From Haberlea rhodopensis (lineage: Eukaryota > Streptophyta > Magnoliopsida > Lamiales > Gesneriaceae): DNA of 64,000 nt. Shown in pieces: positions 52,881-64,000 of the stretch. Made by a program: the position numbers and the translations under genes. The stretch spans positions 7,316,001 to 7,380,000 of the forward strand of contig CAJQUN010000009.1 in NCBI GenBank assembly GCA_907163345.1, read 5' to 3'. How positions within the stretch are numbered: position 1 is the first letter of the stretch; each line of letters opens with the position of its first letter. The notes below the pieces were generated by a model. That model made no database searches, was not told where the DNA came from, and saw only the letters and a list, made by a program, of their open reading frames with translations.

Positions 52881-54199
52881 ACCAATTAAACCATAATTGT
52901 CATAAACATCAACAACCAGTGCAGCATATTGAATCATAGATTGGCACCCCAAAACCAACAACTTTTGACTTTTGAATAAGAAGCAAATCACCAGTACGTA
53001 ATTCAAGGTAAATGAATAAAATTACGGTGACCTAACACAACAATTGAAGGAAAATCTTATAGTAACTCGTATAGAAGCAACAATGAAATCAAGGAAATTA
53101 TTCCAACTTGACGAATAACTAACGAACGATCTGAAGAAAGTAATGCGAATTTATCCATGGAGATTTTATCGACAAAATTGTTGTTGAAGGAGAGCAGAAA
53201 ACGTTGGAGAGTTATTTGGGGGAAGGAGGAGGAGTTATGTCTATTTTGGTCATTTCAGTTGAAATTGGACCTAGTTGAAATAACTTGTTTTTGGTAGACT
53301 GAAACGAAAAAACTCTCTCCTTCTGCTGCTGCCCCAATTTGCCCTTAAAAATATTACAAAAGACCACGAAATTTGTATCTTTGGAAAGACGACTTTGTAA
53401 GTATCAGAATGTGTAATGTTATTGTGAATTGTTCCAATTGCGAACGTCGTCTATATATTAATGTCAAAGTTCATGATTTTATTATAATTTCTAACTTTTT
53501 TACATAAAAGTTACTCAATATCAATCAAGTGTTATAACTAAAATAAACTAATTCATATCCACAAAATGTATGTACATGATCACTAATCAGCTATAATTGG
53601 ATAATTTATTTTTTTTATTTTTCACTTGGCCATGTGTCTTTAATTAATTTGAAACGATGATATTTTCAATATCCTATTCTCTAAATTTAATTTAAACAGA
53701 TACTTTTTTTCCATTTATCGAGATAAAGTATATAAATGTACCTAAGCTAACTATCAAATATGGCTTTTGACATTGCCAGAATAACAATCGTTGCTGCGAG
53801 ATCAATTTTGTTAAAAACCCAAATTTACCCCTGACATGTGCTCTCCATCCGCAAATTTCAAAATTCAAGCAAATAGACGATAAGGGTAAGTTTGAGCTCT
53901 GATAGCAACATTTGTTGCTCCGGTAATATCAAACACCATTAAGTAGACCACAAAGAAGGAAAGGTTACTCAATTTGTGAACGAAATTGCTGCCCACAAAG
54001 GAGACCTAAATGAATTATACTTTTGACATAAAGTAGGAATGTCCCTTCAACCAAATGAAAGGCACATCCAAACTCTTCTAGCACAATAATTATAAATCCT
54101 AGATCCTAATTCCCATAAGCTTACACAAACATAGGCTTGTGACAAATATAAGATCACCCAAAACATCAAAAAATATATATATAAATAAAAAGGCAAAAA
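52881..54199. other. Intergenic and upstream of the LOB-domain gene
   Basis: No gene or element was supported. The last 150 bases before 54200 are A-rich. A clear TATA box could not be singled out. Confidence 0.4.
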
Positions 54200-55059
54200 A
54201 TGACGGGACTCGGTTCATCGTGCGGAGCTTGCAAATTCTTGAGAAGACGGTGCATGAGTGACTGCGTTTTCGCACCCTACTTCTGTTACGAGCAGGCAGC
54301 TACACACTTCGCGGCGGTTCACAAGGTTTTCGGTGCCAGCAATGTCTCGAAGCTATTGTTGCATCTCCCGGTGGACAGTAGAAGTGATGCTGCCATTACA
54401 ATATCTTACGAAGCCCTAGCACGCATGCATGACCCTGTTTACGGTTGCGTTGCGCATATATTTGCTCTACAGCAACAGGTTTCTCCTCTTCACACAACTC
54501 TAAGAAAATCTTGTATTTTCGGCACAATGATAAAATTAGTCTTAATTTTCGGAAATTTAGTTTTTAGTCCAACCTTCTAAATCGTTATAGCTCTTTTAGC
54601 ACTACCTAGCCCCGGTAGGCAATTTTGAATACTTATTCCGCCCTTAATTTAACCCATTTTCACTATGATGGTTAGAGAAGTTAATGTGCAGGTCGCTAGC
54701 ATAAAGAGGAGATAGAAATCCTAGGAAATCAAATGGCTAATCTTGGATTCTACATGGCTAGAATCGCAGGACCTCATGAGACCGATCACCAGAACTTCGT
54801 TACACAGCCGTCTATCGGGTGTGATATCATAGACACCCGTGGTAATCTTCAGAGTTTGCCGATTTTACACTTGGGACATGAATCACTGAATCAAGATTGC
54901 TGCGGCCATGTGGGGCTGCAGAAGGCTGGAACTGAGAATGAGATTTCTCAATCGTTCTTGGATTCGAGTGTCTTAGAAAGTCTTGTTGAAGAACTAAACC
55001 AAGATTACTATGTGCACCTCACCATGGCTGAGGAATTCAACGTCATAAATGGAAGATGA
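54200..55059 (+). CDS. LOB-domain (LBD/ASL) class I transcription factor, two exons
   Basis: Exon 1 (54200-54478) begins MTGLGSSCGACKFLRRRC and shows the CX2CX6CX3C zinc-like motif, the GAS block (FAAVHKVFGASNVSKLLLHL) and the leucine-zipper-like end HIFALQQQ, the full LOB domain. The donor CAG/GT at 54479 is at the usual LBD position. With the obvious acceptor (TGCAG/GTC at 54691) exon 2 hits a TAG after seven codons. With a second acceptor eight bases on (CTAG/CAT, exon from 54700) the frame continues EEIEILGNQMANLGFYMARI to the stop at 55059, giving 212 aa. LBD proteins are DNA-binding regulators of lateral organ and root development. It may be functional through the shifted acceptor, or broken by a one-base loss. 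Confidence 0.8.
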
Positions 55060-56185
55060 TCCAAGCTGAAATTAACTTATTTCTCGCTATTCCTGATGTT
55101 AAGATCACTGCAATTCAGTCCATACTTGTAGTAATTTCAATATCTAGGATAAATATTAGCAAAGTGGAAGGAAAAAAAAAAAGGAAAAAAAAATCACAAA
55201 ATGGATCCAATAATTTGGCCTAATTTTGACTTTGATATTCTAATTGATCAAATTTTATTCTTAATGCAATAACTTTGCTTAATTTGAAATTTTAGTCATT
55301 TTTCCGCATGAGTAGTGACGTGACATGATCACTGCTAACATGATGCCGGATATTGTTGACATGTCTGATACTATGTCAGTAGTCTAATAAAAAAAAATGA
55401 CTAAAACGACAATGAAACAAAGTTATTACATTAAGATTGAAATTGATTAATTAGAGGATCAAAATCAAGATTTTACCAACTTTACCTGACAAATTTTGAT
55501 ATTTTTCCTAAAATAATTATGTGTTGGATTGAAAGATTTGGTATATTCCTCTTTAAGGCTTATGATCATGCTAGTCGAGACTTAAAGGCTCTCAAACCCC
55601 ACTCGTGCACAAAGAGTCAAAGAGTGGATTTAGAGATCCAAGATGACTGTAAACTAAAAGACCATTATCTTTGGCTTTTTTGGTTGTGCCAGAGCCATAA
55701 AACTATCTCTAAAAATTACACCAAAACTCAAAAATTCATCAGAATTTGACCATCATAAAAAGAGGAATTCAACGTGCACAAAGAATCTAACACAATAATC
55801 TAAGGCAACAAAATCTTAAGTTATCCCAAGAGTCAGTTCCAGACTACTAAAATAAGGGAAATAAATGTATCCGGTTTGGGTGTCACTTATACACAAACTT
55901 AATATTAAAATACAATGCATAAGTTTACATGTAAACCGTTTTGGACCAATCATATTGAGTTGGCCTATAAATAAGGCTCAAATCGGGTATGTACGAGTAT
56001 TTCCACTAAAATATCTTCATACTGAACTCTACTGACAAGTCAAGGGCGAGAAAACAATTACAAAGTTAAGAGCTCAATAAACCAAACCCCTGCGAAGTGC
56101 CAACAATGTGTCAAATAACTATCTCAAAATATACAAGTTGTATGCGCAAGTCGAAACATTTAAGGTCCTATTAATTAGGCCTACA
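55060..56185. other. 3' flank and intergenic
   Basis: This is the 3' UTR of the LOB-domain gene, then AT-rich DNA with a poly-purine A/G stretch near 55170. No further gene is recognised. Confidence 0.4.
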
Positions 56186-56440
56186 GACGAGCAAGTTGGT
56201 CGGTCAAAGCTCGAGTTGCTCTTGGTTTCTTCGAAAAAACCAAACACTGTCTTACGTAATGTTGCGGTAGGGCTTAAGACGAGCAAGTTGGTCTGTCAAA
56301 GCTAGAGTTGATCTTGGTTTCTTCGAAAAAACCAAACAATGTCTTACGTAACTTTCCGTAGGGCTAAAGACTAGCAAGCTGGTCGGTTAAAGCTCGAGTT
56401 GATCTTGGTTACTTCGACTCAAGCATCCTGAATCCTGATC
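56186..56440 (+). repeat. Tandem repeat, about 92 bp, nearly three copies
   Basis: Units start GACGAGCAAGTTGGTCGGTC at 56186, with variants at 56278 and 56369. Each holds TTGGTTTCTTCGAAAAAACC and GTCTTACGTAA. The third copy is shortened. Confidence 0.9.
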
Positions 56441-58037
56441 AAGCACGTGCTTTGAAATTAGTGGAGTACCTTGAGACAATACTACATTGAAAATTATGAC
56501 AACCACATAATTCCTCTCTCTATCACAGTTAAAAGCTTGTCTAACAACGTTTGGTTTTAAGACATTCTTGAAGGTGAATTTGGAGGGCTAAATTCTCAAT
56601 AATTTTGCATTAGTACTGACGATAAGAGATGGCCATATCACGTGGGATTTTTTGATGTTGCTCATAGGAGCGTGCCCAAAGGGACATATCCCGCGACACA
56701 TCTATTAAATGAAAGATGAAATTGAATACTACAAGTCAATGAAGCATTGGTGCCTATTAAAGGGTACTATTTTAGTCTAAGTTAAATTAAAGTAATAAAC
56801 TTATTAATTTGGTATAAAGTCTCAACCAAATAACTAGTAAAAGTGTCGTGTGGAAATCAACTATGAAATGTAAACAATCACCACCTTAACAAGTAAATAT
56901 GCAAAATAAAATATTACTTGACTTGCAATAAACTCGATTTTATTTACATTTTGCGTCAATCAAGATAGAACATTGATAGGAAATACTTGTATGCACTCGA
57001 TTTGGGCCACATTTATACATCAATTCAATATAAAAATATTCCACATTTTAAATAAAATAATAATAAACTAACCTACCAAACATTTTAGACCAATCATATT
57101 TAATTTATACATAATAGAGCTTATATCGCATCCATATAAGCATTTTTCGATAAAATAACCTGGAAGATCATTTAGCACGAAACCCCGTGTCAACTTGTGT
57201 AAGTTGATAACGAAGAGTGGACTTGATTTGCTGCTAGTTTAGTTGATATAAACCAATCGAAACTAGTCAAATATAAAGAAAATTATAAGTCTCGACTCTC
57301 GAATTAAATATATTTGAGCTTGAGCCCAATTTGAAGTTCAAATAGTTTAATATTTTTAGCTCGAATTCTTATTAAACTCGAAAAATTCGAATAGTTTACA
57401 AGCTATTTGAACTGTTACTCGAAATAAATACTTCAAAGGCTAGAAATATATATATATATATATATATGTTATACATAGTTATATTATATTATATTAATAA
57501 AATATTAAAGCTCACGAGCGACTCGTGAATTATTGAGAAAAAATAATTTGAGCTCAAGTTTGTAAAATATTAAAGCTGGTTTACACCATCATTTGCACAA
57601 TTCACAATATTAAAGACCACCACGAATTATTATTGCTGGGCTCAAAGCTTCTTTTGGCTTCGAGAGATGTGACACGAGTCAAACCGAATCATCTTAGGAA
57701 TGAGTCAGCTCAATAAAATGTACTGTGTTGTTTACTAATAACTATACCAACTAATATCATGAAATCACTATGTATAGAAGTAAAGATCAACAAAGTTTAG
57801 CTATGGAGCATAAAATTTTAAAAAAACATCAAAGGAAATGAAGTTAAATCAAATTGCTAAACAAATTCAGAGATGACACCTTATTCCAACTACAATTTCA
57901 TGGTTCATAGTTAAGAAAATTAAGACACAAAGTGTTAGAATTCAATTACAAGGATTACACATTAAATTCTAACCTTGCTTCATGATCCTACGCTTATAAG
58001 AAATCCGACAGGTCTTGGATTCATTCGATTTCACAAC
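56441..58037. other. Intergenic, downstream of the AHL gene
   Basis: This is non-coding, with an AT repeat at about 57438-57468 and CTCGAA-type words around 57300-57430 that resemble the TTCGA-rich MITE at 14988. Its right end should contain the 3' UTR of the minus-strand AHL gene. Confidence 0.4.
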
Positions 58038-58911
58038 TCAATACAGCGGAGGGTGTGGTGGTGGAGGCCAAAAGACATCCGGTCCATTGGGGAGCAAATT
58101 TGGGGGTAGGTTATATAAAGGCACAGATGACACAGGAGGATTCGCTGTCAAAGCACGCGAATGGGATCCTGAACCACCGCCTATCTCAGCATTCGGTCCT
58201 GGCGAAATTATTTCCATTCCTTCGCCGGCGGCCTCATCTTCCAATGGTAACCTCTCGTAGGTTGCATTTGTAAATGTAGCAGCAATAACCATCACCGGAC
58301 CCGATGCCATCAACGCACCTACAACTGTACCCCCAACCACCTGTCCCTGACCACCAGACAGATACGCCGTCAACCCACTAGCATTGGGCGGTGAAGGAGC
58401 CGGTAAAAACGCCCCAGACAAGGATAATAGCTCGAATCTTCCTTGAAGTGTGATCACTCCAGCTGGAGCAGATGGCTGGTGTAATGTCACATTTGTAACA
58501 ATCCCACTACCACTCAAAACCGAAACACCGCAGTGGCGCCGTTGCGCAAAGGTTGCAATACTCTCCAAGATATCACTACCACTGCTAACTTCGAAGACAT
58601 GGCTACGAAGGGCATTAGGGCTTTCTTTAGTGATAACAATAGGTGGTTTTTGCTTATTCTTCGAACCGGGAGGCCTTCCCCTAGGCCGGCGACCCGAGCT
58701 TGACGAAGGTTCGGAGATTTCTAGATCCCCAGAAGGGTTTACATCTTCCTCGTTTTCTCCATCATCAGGGTTTTGGTTAGGGTTGCTTCCACTACTATTT
58801 GATGCATTAGCAGCATTCAATGCTGCATTTTCATCTTCTGCGGTGTTTTACAAGGTGAAGAGACTGGCCTTGATTCATCGCCACATTTCCTCCCCACCAT
58901 CTATTTGCCAT
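58038..58911 (-). CDS. AHL protein (AT-hook plus PPC/DUF296), N-terminal frame break
   Basis: The main frame (to 58038) encodes an acidic/Ser-rich lead, the AT-hook GRRPRGRPPGSKNKQKPP, and a PPC domain with GRFELLSLSGAFLP, ending in a Pro-rich tail. This fits clade A AT-hook nuclear-localized proteins, which bind AT-rich DNA and repress growth genes. The main frame has no usable ATG. A good start, MANRWWGGNVAMNQ, lies at 58911 in another frame and leads to LVK, where the frame is lost in GTAAAACACC (about 58842-58851), one base short of joining the main frame. Either a base was lost in an A run by mutation, or this is an assembly error in a working gene. No intron is expected in this AHL type. 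Confidence 0.85.
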
Positions 58912-59964
58912 CTCTTGTTTCTTCAACAAATTTCTCTATTTCCAAGAAAATATAACAATACAGACTTGGACGCAATAAACTAAGGCCTTTCTTGTTTCTC
59001 TCTCCTAATTAGTTCAACAAACAAACAAATTACTCTCGAATCCACCAACCAGCTCTCCTTCGTTACATCGGGGTAATAGAAAAGGGCTGATATAAAGAAT
59101 ATATTGCATCTTTTACCGATTTTTTTTCCAAATACTACTCTAATCTAGTTCAAGAATTAGATCCAAGGAAAAGAAAGCCCAAAATCTAACAGATGTATTC
59201 AATTTCTTAACTCTATTTTTTCTTGCAGATTACCCTAGCTCTTCATCACAGAAGACCAGCAATTCTTCCTCGAGAAAACCCTGATCTATCAACTGCTACA
59301 ATATTTCATCTGAAAAAACCAAGACAGGATAAACCCAAAATAGAGATCTACGTTTGAAAGGCGGTAAATTCAAGAATCCTTACCAGTTTCCACTCATTAA
59401 AGTACGCTAAAACCATATTTCCAAGAAAATACATCCTTTGAACATGAGACAAGCTAAAGATAAACATAATTAATTACATACAGTTTGTTTCAATTCCAGA
59501 ACAGAAAGATACGTTGTTTGTGGAAGAGAGATTCTTAATACCACATGAGATTCAGTTGGTACGGGCTAGAATTCGAGTCAGGTCCTTTGTACTGAGGTTC
59601 TCCTCAGTATTTTTGTAGCTTTTTCATTCTATCTCTTTCGGAGAACTGGACAGTGGTGGTACGATAACAAGTAGAATATAATGTAAATGAGCACAAGTAC
59701 AGAGATAAGTAGTTAAGAAAAAAGTTAAAAAAGAAGAGAGAAAGGAAAAAAACATAAGAAATAGTATAAAACATTTCCTACTGTTTATTGCAGAATCTGC
59801 CTCTTGGCCCTCTTTAGTCTTTACCACTATATATTATAATATGTTTAGTTTTATTTTATAAGTTGGTTTATTTCATTTTAGTCTTTTTTATGCTAATTTT
59901 AGTCCTTTTTATCTAATTGCTAACGTAACACCTAATATTATTCATCTAATACACGAAAATTATT
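58912..59964 (-). promoter_or_regulatory. Upstream region of the AHL gene
   Basis: This is non-coding. A donor-like CTG/GTAAGG on the minus strand near 59386 hints at a 5' UTR intron, which some AHL genes have. No TATA box could be assigned with confidence. Confidence 0.3.
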
Positions 59965-60063
59965 GTATGCACGGACACTGATACGATACGATACGGACAC
60001 TGCGATGCAGATTTTCAAAATTTTCAGGATACGACACGGATGTGACACACTATATATATACAT

Positions 60064-60182
60064 ATATATATAGGAGAGGGGGAGGACTCGAACACAAGAA
60101 CTCTTACATTGGGAAATAGATGACAATAAGAATATTTTTGTTAACAAATTGTGTTCGAGTCCTCCCCCTCTCCTATATATAT
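60064..60182. repeat. Foldback with 34-bp perfect arms inside a TA repeat
   Basis: Arms 60064-60097 and 60149-60182 are exact reverse complements containing TAGGAGAGGGGGAGGACTCG / CGAGTCCTCCCCCTCTCCTA, with a 51-bp loop. The words GTTCGAGTCC match the tRNA/SINE B-box pattern. The arms merge into TATATA on both sides. Confidence 0.85.
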
Positions 60183-60185
60183 ATA

Positions 60186-60238
<53 letters not shown>
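60171..60238 (+). repeat. (TA)n microsatellite
   Basis: About 65 bp of near-perfect TA repeat directly follow the foldback. Confidence 0.9.
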
Positions 60239-60240
<2 letters not shown>

Positions 60241-60735
60241 ATTGGAATAATCATAATATTACTCATACTAACACCATATACATATTACTTTAATTAATAT
60301 AAAGTTTAACAAACACATCCAAATAAAATATAACATCAAAAATATTCTTATCAAATTCAAAAATGATATATATAAATGTATGTCACTGAAATCATCATAG
60401 TATCACTCATACTAACAGCAAATGTATATTAATTCAATTAAATAGAGTTAAGTAACACGTCTAAATTTTATTTTAACCAAAAACTTTTTAAAATTGTACA
60501 ATTATCACCCAAAAGACTCCTTTCTGTGTCGGACACGGCTCGAACACGCCCATCAGATATGTACTGCACGGGTTTTCGATTTTGAGATGAGTGTCTGACA
60601 CGGGTGTCTGATTTTATTTTATTAATAAAATAAAGGACACGCCACGTGACGTGTCCGACACATGTCCGAGTGTCGATGTCCAAGAAGTATCCGACATGCA
60701 TCGATTTATTTTTAGGAGTGTCTGTGCATCATAGC

Positions 60736-62870
60736 TGTCAACACTTGGGCGAAAAAAGGACGAGCAGTAAAAAAAATCAATTTATTGAATTAATATCAAA
60801 CTTAACTACTATGCAGTATTAAAAACCAAATAAGGAGCATTCCGATATTAGCCGGAGTGATTAAGCTCATCTCCAAGTTCGAGTCATGCTGTGTGCAAAA
60901 AAAACATTCGTCCATCCCCCGATAAAAAAAAACCAAAATAATCCAATTTATAAAATTATTTTTGTATTTTTTAGGAGTTATCTCGATTTCATTTAGCAGT
61001 ATATAAAATAGATTTTTTTTATAAATAATTAACAAATGAATATGGACTTATTACCTAAAAAATAATAAACATAAATATTTTTTCAATAACATAGGAACAA
61101 AAATAAAGTACCCCTTTTTCAATTTTTCAATAATTTTTATTATTTTTTACGAAATAATAAACTATTTCTTCCTTCAATCAGGTAAAGTAATAATATAAAG
61201 ACTAAAGAGGCATTTTCCCTAATGTAAATTTTCCCACTGATAGTTTTCTAAAGTTGTTAATAGTTTTTTAAGCGGGTACTTAAACAAAATATCCATTTGA
61301 CAGTTCATATATATATATATATATATAATGATTTCTTTATTCGAAAAATTAAATATACATTAAAATATTTCCTAGTATAATCTTTATTTTGATTTTAAAT
61401 TTTCAACCTTTAATTCCCGAAAATCACAATTATTAAATATAATAAATATAAATTTTGAAAAATTCGCCTTGTGTTGATAAAAGAAATTACTAAACCAAAA
61501 TTTACACGATTTGGTCGCTATTATCGTAAGTTTTATTTGAAATCAAAATTTGGTTTTAATACAATAAACATATTTTTTTTATTACTTTTAGTCTTTTTTT
61601 ATTAGAATGCTGGCATGACGAAGATTATTCTGACATGGTAATCGGAAATTGTTGATGCCACCATATATTATTGATGTATCGGACGTCACATTGACATTCC
61701 AATGGAGAAAAAAAAAACTAAAAAATTTAAAGCCAAAATTAACTAATTTACATTATCTTTGCATTTTTTCCACATTGACATTTTTTTTTCCAAATTAATT
61801 AATAGATGACAACCATTAGACTAATGTTTTGTTGTCCACATTATGCATCTTGTATGTTGTATCATTTGTAATTATGCATTTTCATTATTTTGTTGAATAG
61901 TGTGCCAATTGCTCATGTCACCCATTTAATGGATACTAGTGAACCCAGCATGCGTTGTGACTTACATGCTTGCACAGTTTTTTTTTCAATTGGTTTTTAA
62001 CTTCTTTTTCGCAATTTAATTACAAATATTATGTGATATGATAATATTGTAATTGATAATATTATCAAAGGAATTACAAATATTTTAAGAATATAGTTGA
62101 TGTGATCCGTTATTCTTCGTGTTCGGTAGATTTAAATGTATGCGAAAAATAAAAGAAAGACACCAAGATTTTTTACGTGAAAAACCCTCGAATTGAACGA
62201 AAAACCACGGGACCTAGTCCAGTATAATTTGTACTAATTACAATCGAAATTGTTACAGGGCTTTTGACACAATATATAAGTGAAAAATTATTACACGAGG
62301 ATATCTAGAAAATAACAAGAGATGACGAACAGACAAAATAATGCTCTCTTCGAAATCTCTTTTGCATAAAAAGTCAAACCCCTTTAATGAAACTCTATTT
62401 ATAAGGCCAATTTCAGTGTTAATTGGCGGGAAAGCTAGAACACGATCTCCCTGGTCGTGGAATTAATGTGGCGAGTGTGTCCGAGAAATCCGCACCCGAT
62501 TAACGCATGTTTATCTCCGTCGGTTAATTTGTTGATTACGGCCGGTTCTTTCGCTAGTCTTTGACCATTATACCGATCAGGGTTAATAACGTTTGGCTAC
62601 CTTGTGCTCGGATGTTGCTTATTCGGAATATTTTCTGTTCGGTATCTGTTTGTTCGGCTTCTTGCAGGGATTTACCCGAGAAAGCTAATATGTCATATGA
62701 GATCAATAGTAGATTAAGATAATTGAAATTATTAAAGTCGCAATGACATTTCAGTCATTTTTCATGTTGGCATACTATTGTGATTAATAAAAGATTTAGG
62801 GGCATTTTGATAATTGTACGATCATACCAAGAGACCAAGTAGTTTCTCTAGCATGCTTCCTCTTTATAGA
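60736..62870. other. Intergenic, nothing firm
   Basis: AT-rich DNA with a short TA repeat at about 61306-61328. Around 62160-62220 the words TTTTTACGTGAAAAACC and AAAAACCACGGGACC resemble leaders often seen beside plant retroelements, but no gene follows. Confidence 0.35.

Positions 62871-62902
<32 letters not shown>
62871..62902 (+). repeat. (AAT)n microsatellite
   Basis: Ten or so uninterrupted ATA/AAT trinucleotide units. Confidence 0.9.
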
Positions 62903-64000
62903 GATGCGTATTCAGGGTGGATTTATGCAAAGGCCTACACCAGGCTTTAGCGTGTGTATGTTCATGTATATATATATATTATAAATTTTAAAATTGATAT
63001 CAGATCTTTACATTAATAATTTCAAATTTTTAATATTAATCAAATATAATCCCATGAAATTTGTTTTTTAATAAAAAATGTTCACAATTTTTTTGTTTTA
63101 ATCAATACTAATCTCAAACTTTAGTTTTTAATCAAACCTGCTCTCAAAGTCCCCGTTTCATTTATATGACCATTTTTGTTAATGAAAATACTTAATTTAT
63201 ATATAAGACTAATTCATTTTTTGATGAATAATATTTGACCCATAGTGATCCAACTTTTTTTTTAACAATATCTAAGCCCAAGGTAGATCCAACTATAGGT
63301 ATATATCATAGAGTTGTTAGAAAATTTACTAACAAAGTGATAAAAAAAGATTACATACATATCTTAAATAAACTAAAAACGTACAAAAATTAAATAATAG
63401 ATAGGTTCATAAAGAAGATTTTGGTGTAAAAATATGGTATAACTAAAATAATTTGATTAAATAATATATCAGATCTTTTATTTTAATTTTTTTTGACATC
63501 TTTTTTTTATATTTAGTTAAAATTGTATCCACTTTTATACATTAGATTTTATTATATCGATACATTCAATTTTAAAATGAATTTCTTCCAAATAAAAGTT
63601 TATTATATTAGTTTACTCCACAACCGAATTAAAATCCTAGTTTGGTAGTTTAAAAAAAAAAAATTCCTAGTTCGATAAGGGAAAATGCGACAATACGCTC
63701 GGTATACGTACTTTTCGCATTTCATCCGTCTATTTTACATAAACGTGGCAGATTTGAGGACAAGAAACACAGAAAGAGACGTGGTTCCCTTATTTGTCAA
63801 TATTTTGTCAGATCATTTTGACTTGTATACGTTCTACAAGTCTTAGATCCTCTTGTTTGTGCCATTTGGAATCTACAGATTTATGTAAACGATTTGCCTA
63901 CGTGTTACGAGGAATGGTTATCTAAATCTATAGTACCATGAGTTGGATTTTTTTTTTTTTTGGTTTTATTTGTCCATTTTTTTTAGTATTACATAGCGAT
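62903..64000. other. Intergenic to window end, nothing recognised
   Basis: Very AT-rich sequence without coding frames above background or recognisable repeats. Confidence 0.4.

Larger units (their letters stand above)
59965..60735. mobile_element. Candidate TIR element with TGCACGGACAC ends
   Basis: The left end TATGCACGGACACTG and the right end GTGTCTGTGCATCATA form imperfect inverted repeats related to those at 20648-21468. Words such as GACACG and CGTGTC are frequent near both ends. A foldback and a TA repeat are nested inside. Target duplications were not identified. Confidence 0.5.

Noticed and set aside
58450..58983. 177-codon plus-strand frame
   Set aside because: Antisense shadow of the AHL gene; no recognised domain.
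60149..60170. A tRNA gene at the GTTCGAGTCC word
   Set aside because: No A box, acceptor stem or anticodon arm fits around it; it is one arm of a foldback.
1..64000. CRISPR arrays, bacterial operons, rRNA genes or intact tRNA genes
   Set aside because: The regular repeats here are eukaryotic minisatellites and LTR repeats without unique spacers. I found no rRNA or cloverleaf signature, and the genes have plant introns.

Overview
The window is nuclear DNA from a flowering plant, almost certainly a eudicot. Its genes belong to plant families (RING/DUF1117 ubiquitin ligase, CBSX6, LOB-domain and AT-hook/PPC proteins, Rubisco activase remains). They are split by short AT-rich introns and lie in AT-rich DNA packed with LTR retrotransposons, MITEs, solo LTRs and a probable Helitron. 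The species cannot be named from this alone.

Layout. 1-10036: a young Ty1-copia element of Sirevirus type. Its 5' LTR is cut by the window edge, gag is open, pol is broken in several places, and a large extra gene of unknown function lies between pol and the 3' LTR. 10037-11340: a hAT-like fragment and the broken C-terminal part of a plant mobile domain (PMD) gene. 11898-13007: an intact RING E3 ligase gene. 13686-16350: a solo LTR with target duplication, a TIR element and an old copia integrase relic. 17277-20056: a two-exon CBSX6 gene on the minus strand, with a TAA-flanked Harbinger/Tourist-like MITE 33 bp beyond its TATA box.

20600-42750 is a nested retrotransposon block. A minus-strand Ty3-gypsy chromovirus (22428-29404) has an uninterrupted gag-pol frame, one complete 2.3 kb LTR and one LTR cut down to 486 bp. 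Next comes a 3.2 kb gypsy LTR with primer-binding site, then 2.6 kb of degenerate CCATGG-rich tandem repeats with higher-order structure. After that lies a decayed Ty1-copia gag-pol interrupted by a gypsy LTR fragment and by a 2058 bp solo LTR with a perfect 5-bp target duplication.

42750-54100 is degraded intergenic DNA: a Rubisco activase pseudogene, gypsy LTR debris, a Helitron-like element with a clear 3' hairpin, further solo LTRs, simple repeats, and a 216-bp tandem duplication in which only one copy carries a hAT MITE. 54200-55059 is a two-exon LOB-domain gene with an odd exon-2 junction. 58038-58911 is an AHL gene (minus strand) whose ATG and body lie in different frames. 59000-64000 holds TIR elements, a foldback and simple repeats, with no convincing gene.

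The host genes are unrelated regulators and show no shared pathway. The most unusual items are the copia accessory ORF, the CCATGG higher-order repeat, and the repeated pattern of single-base frame breaks in otherwise well-preserved genes, which may be biological or may be residual assembly indels.
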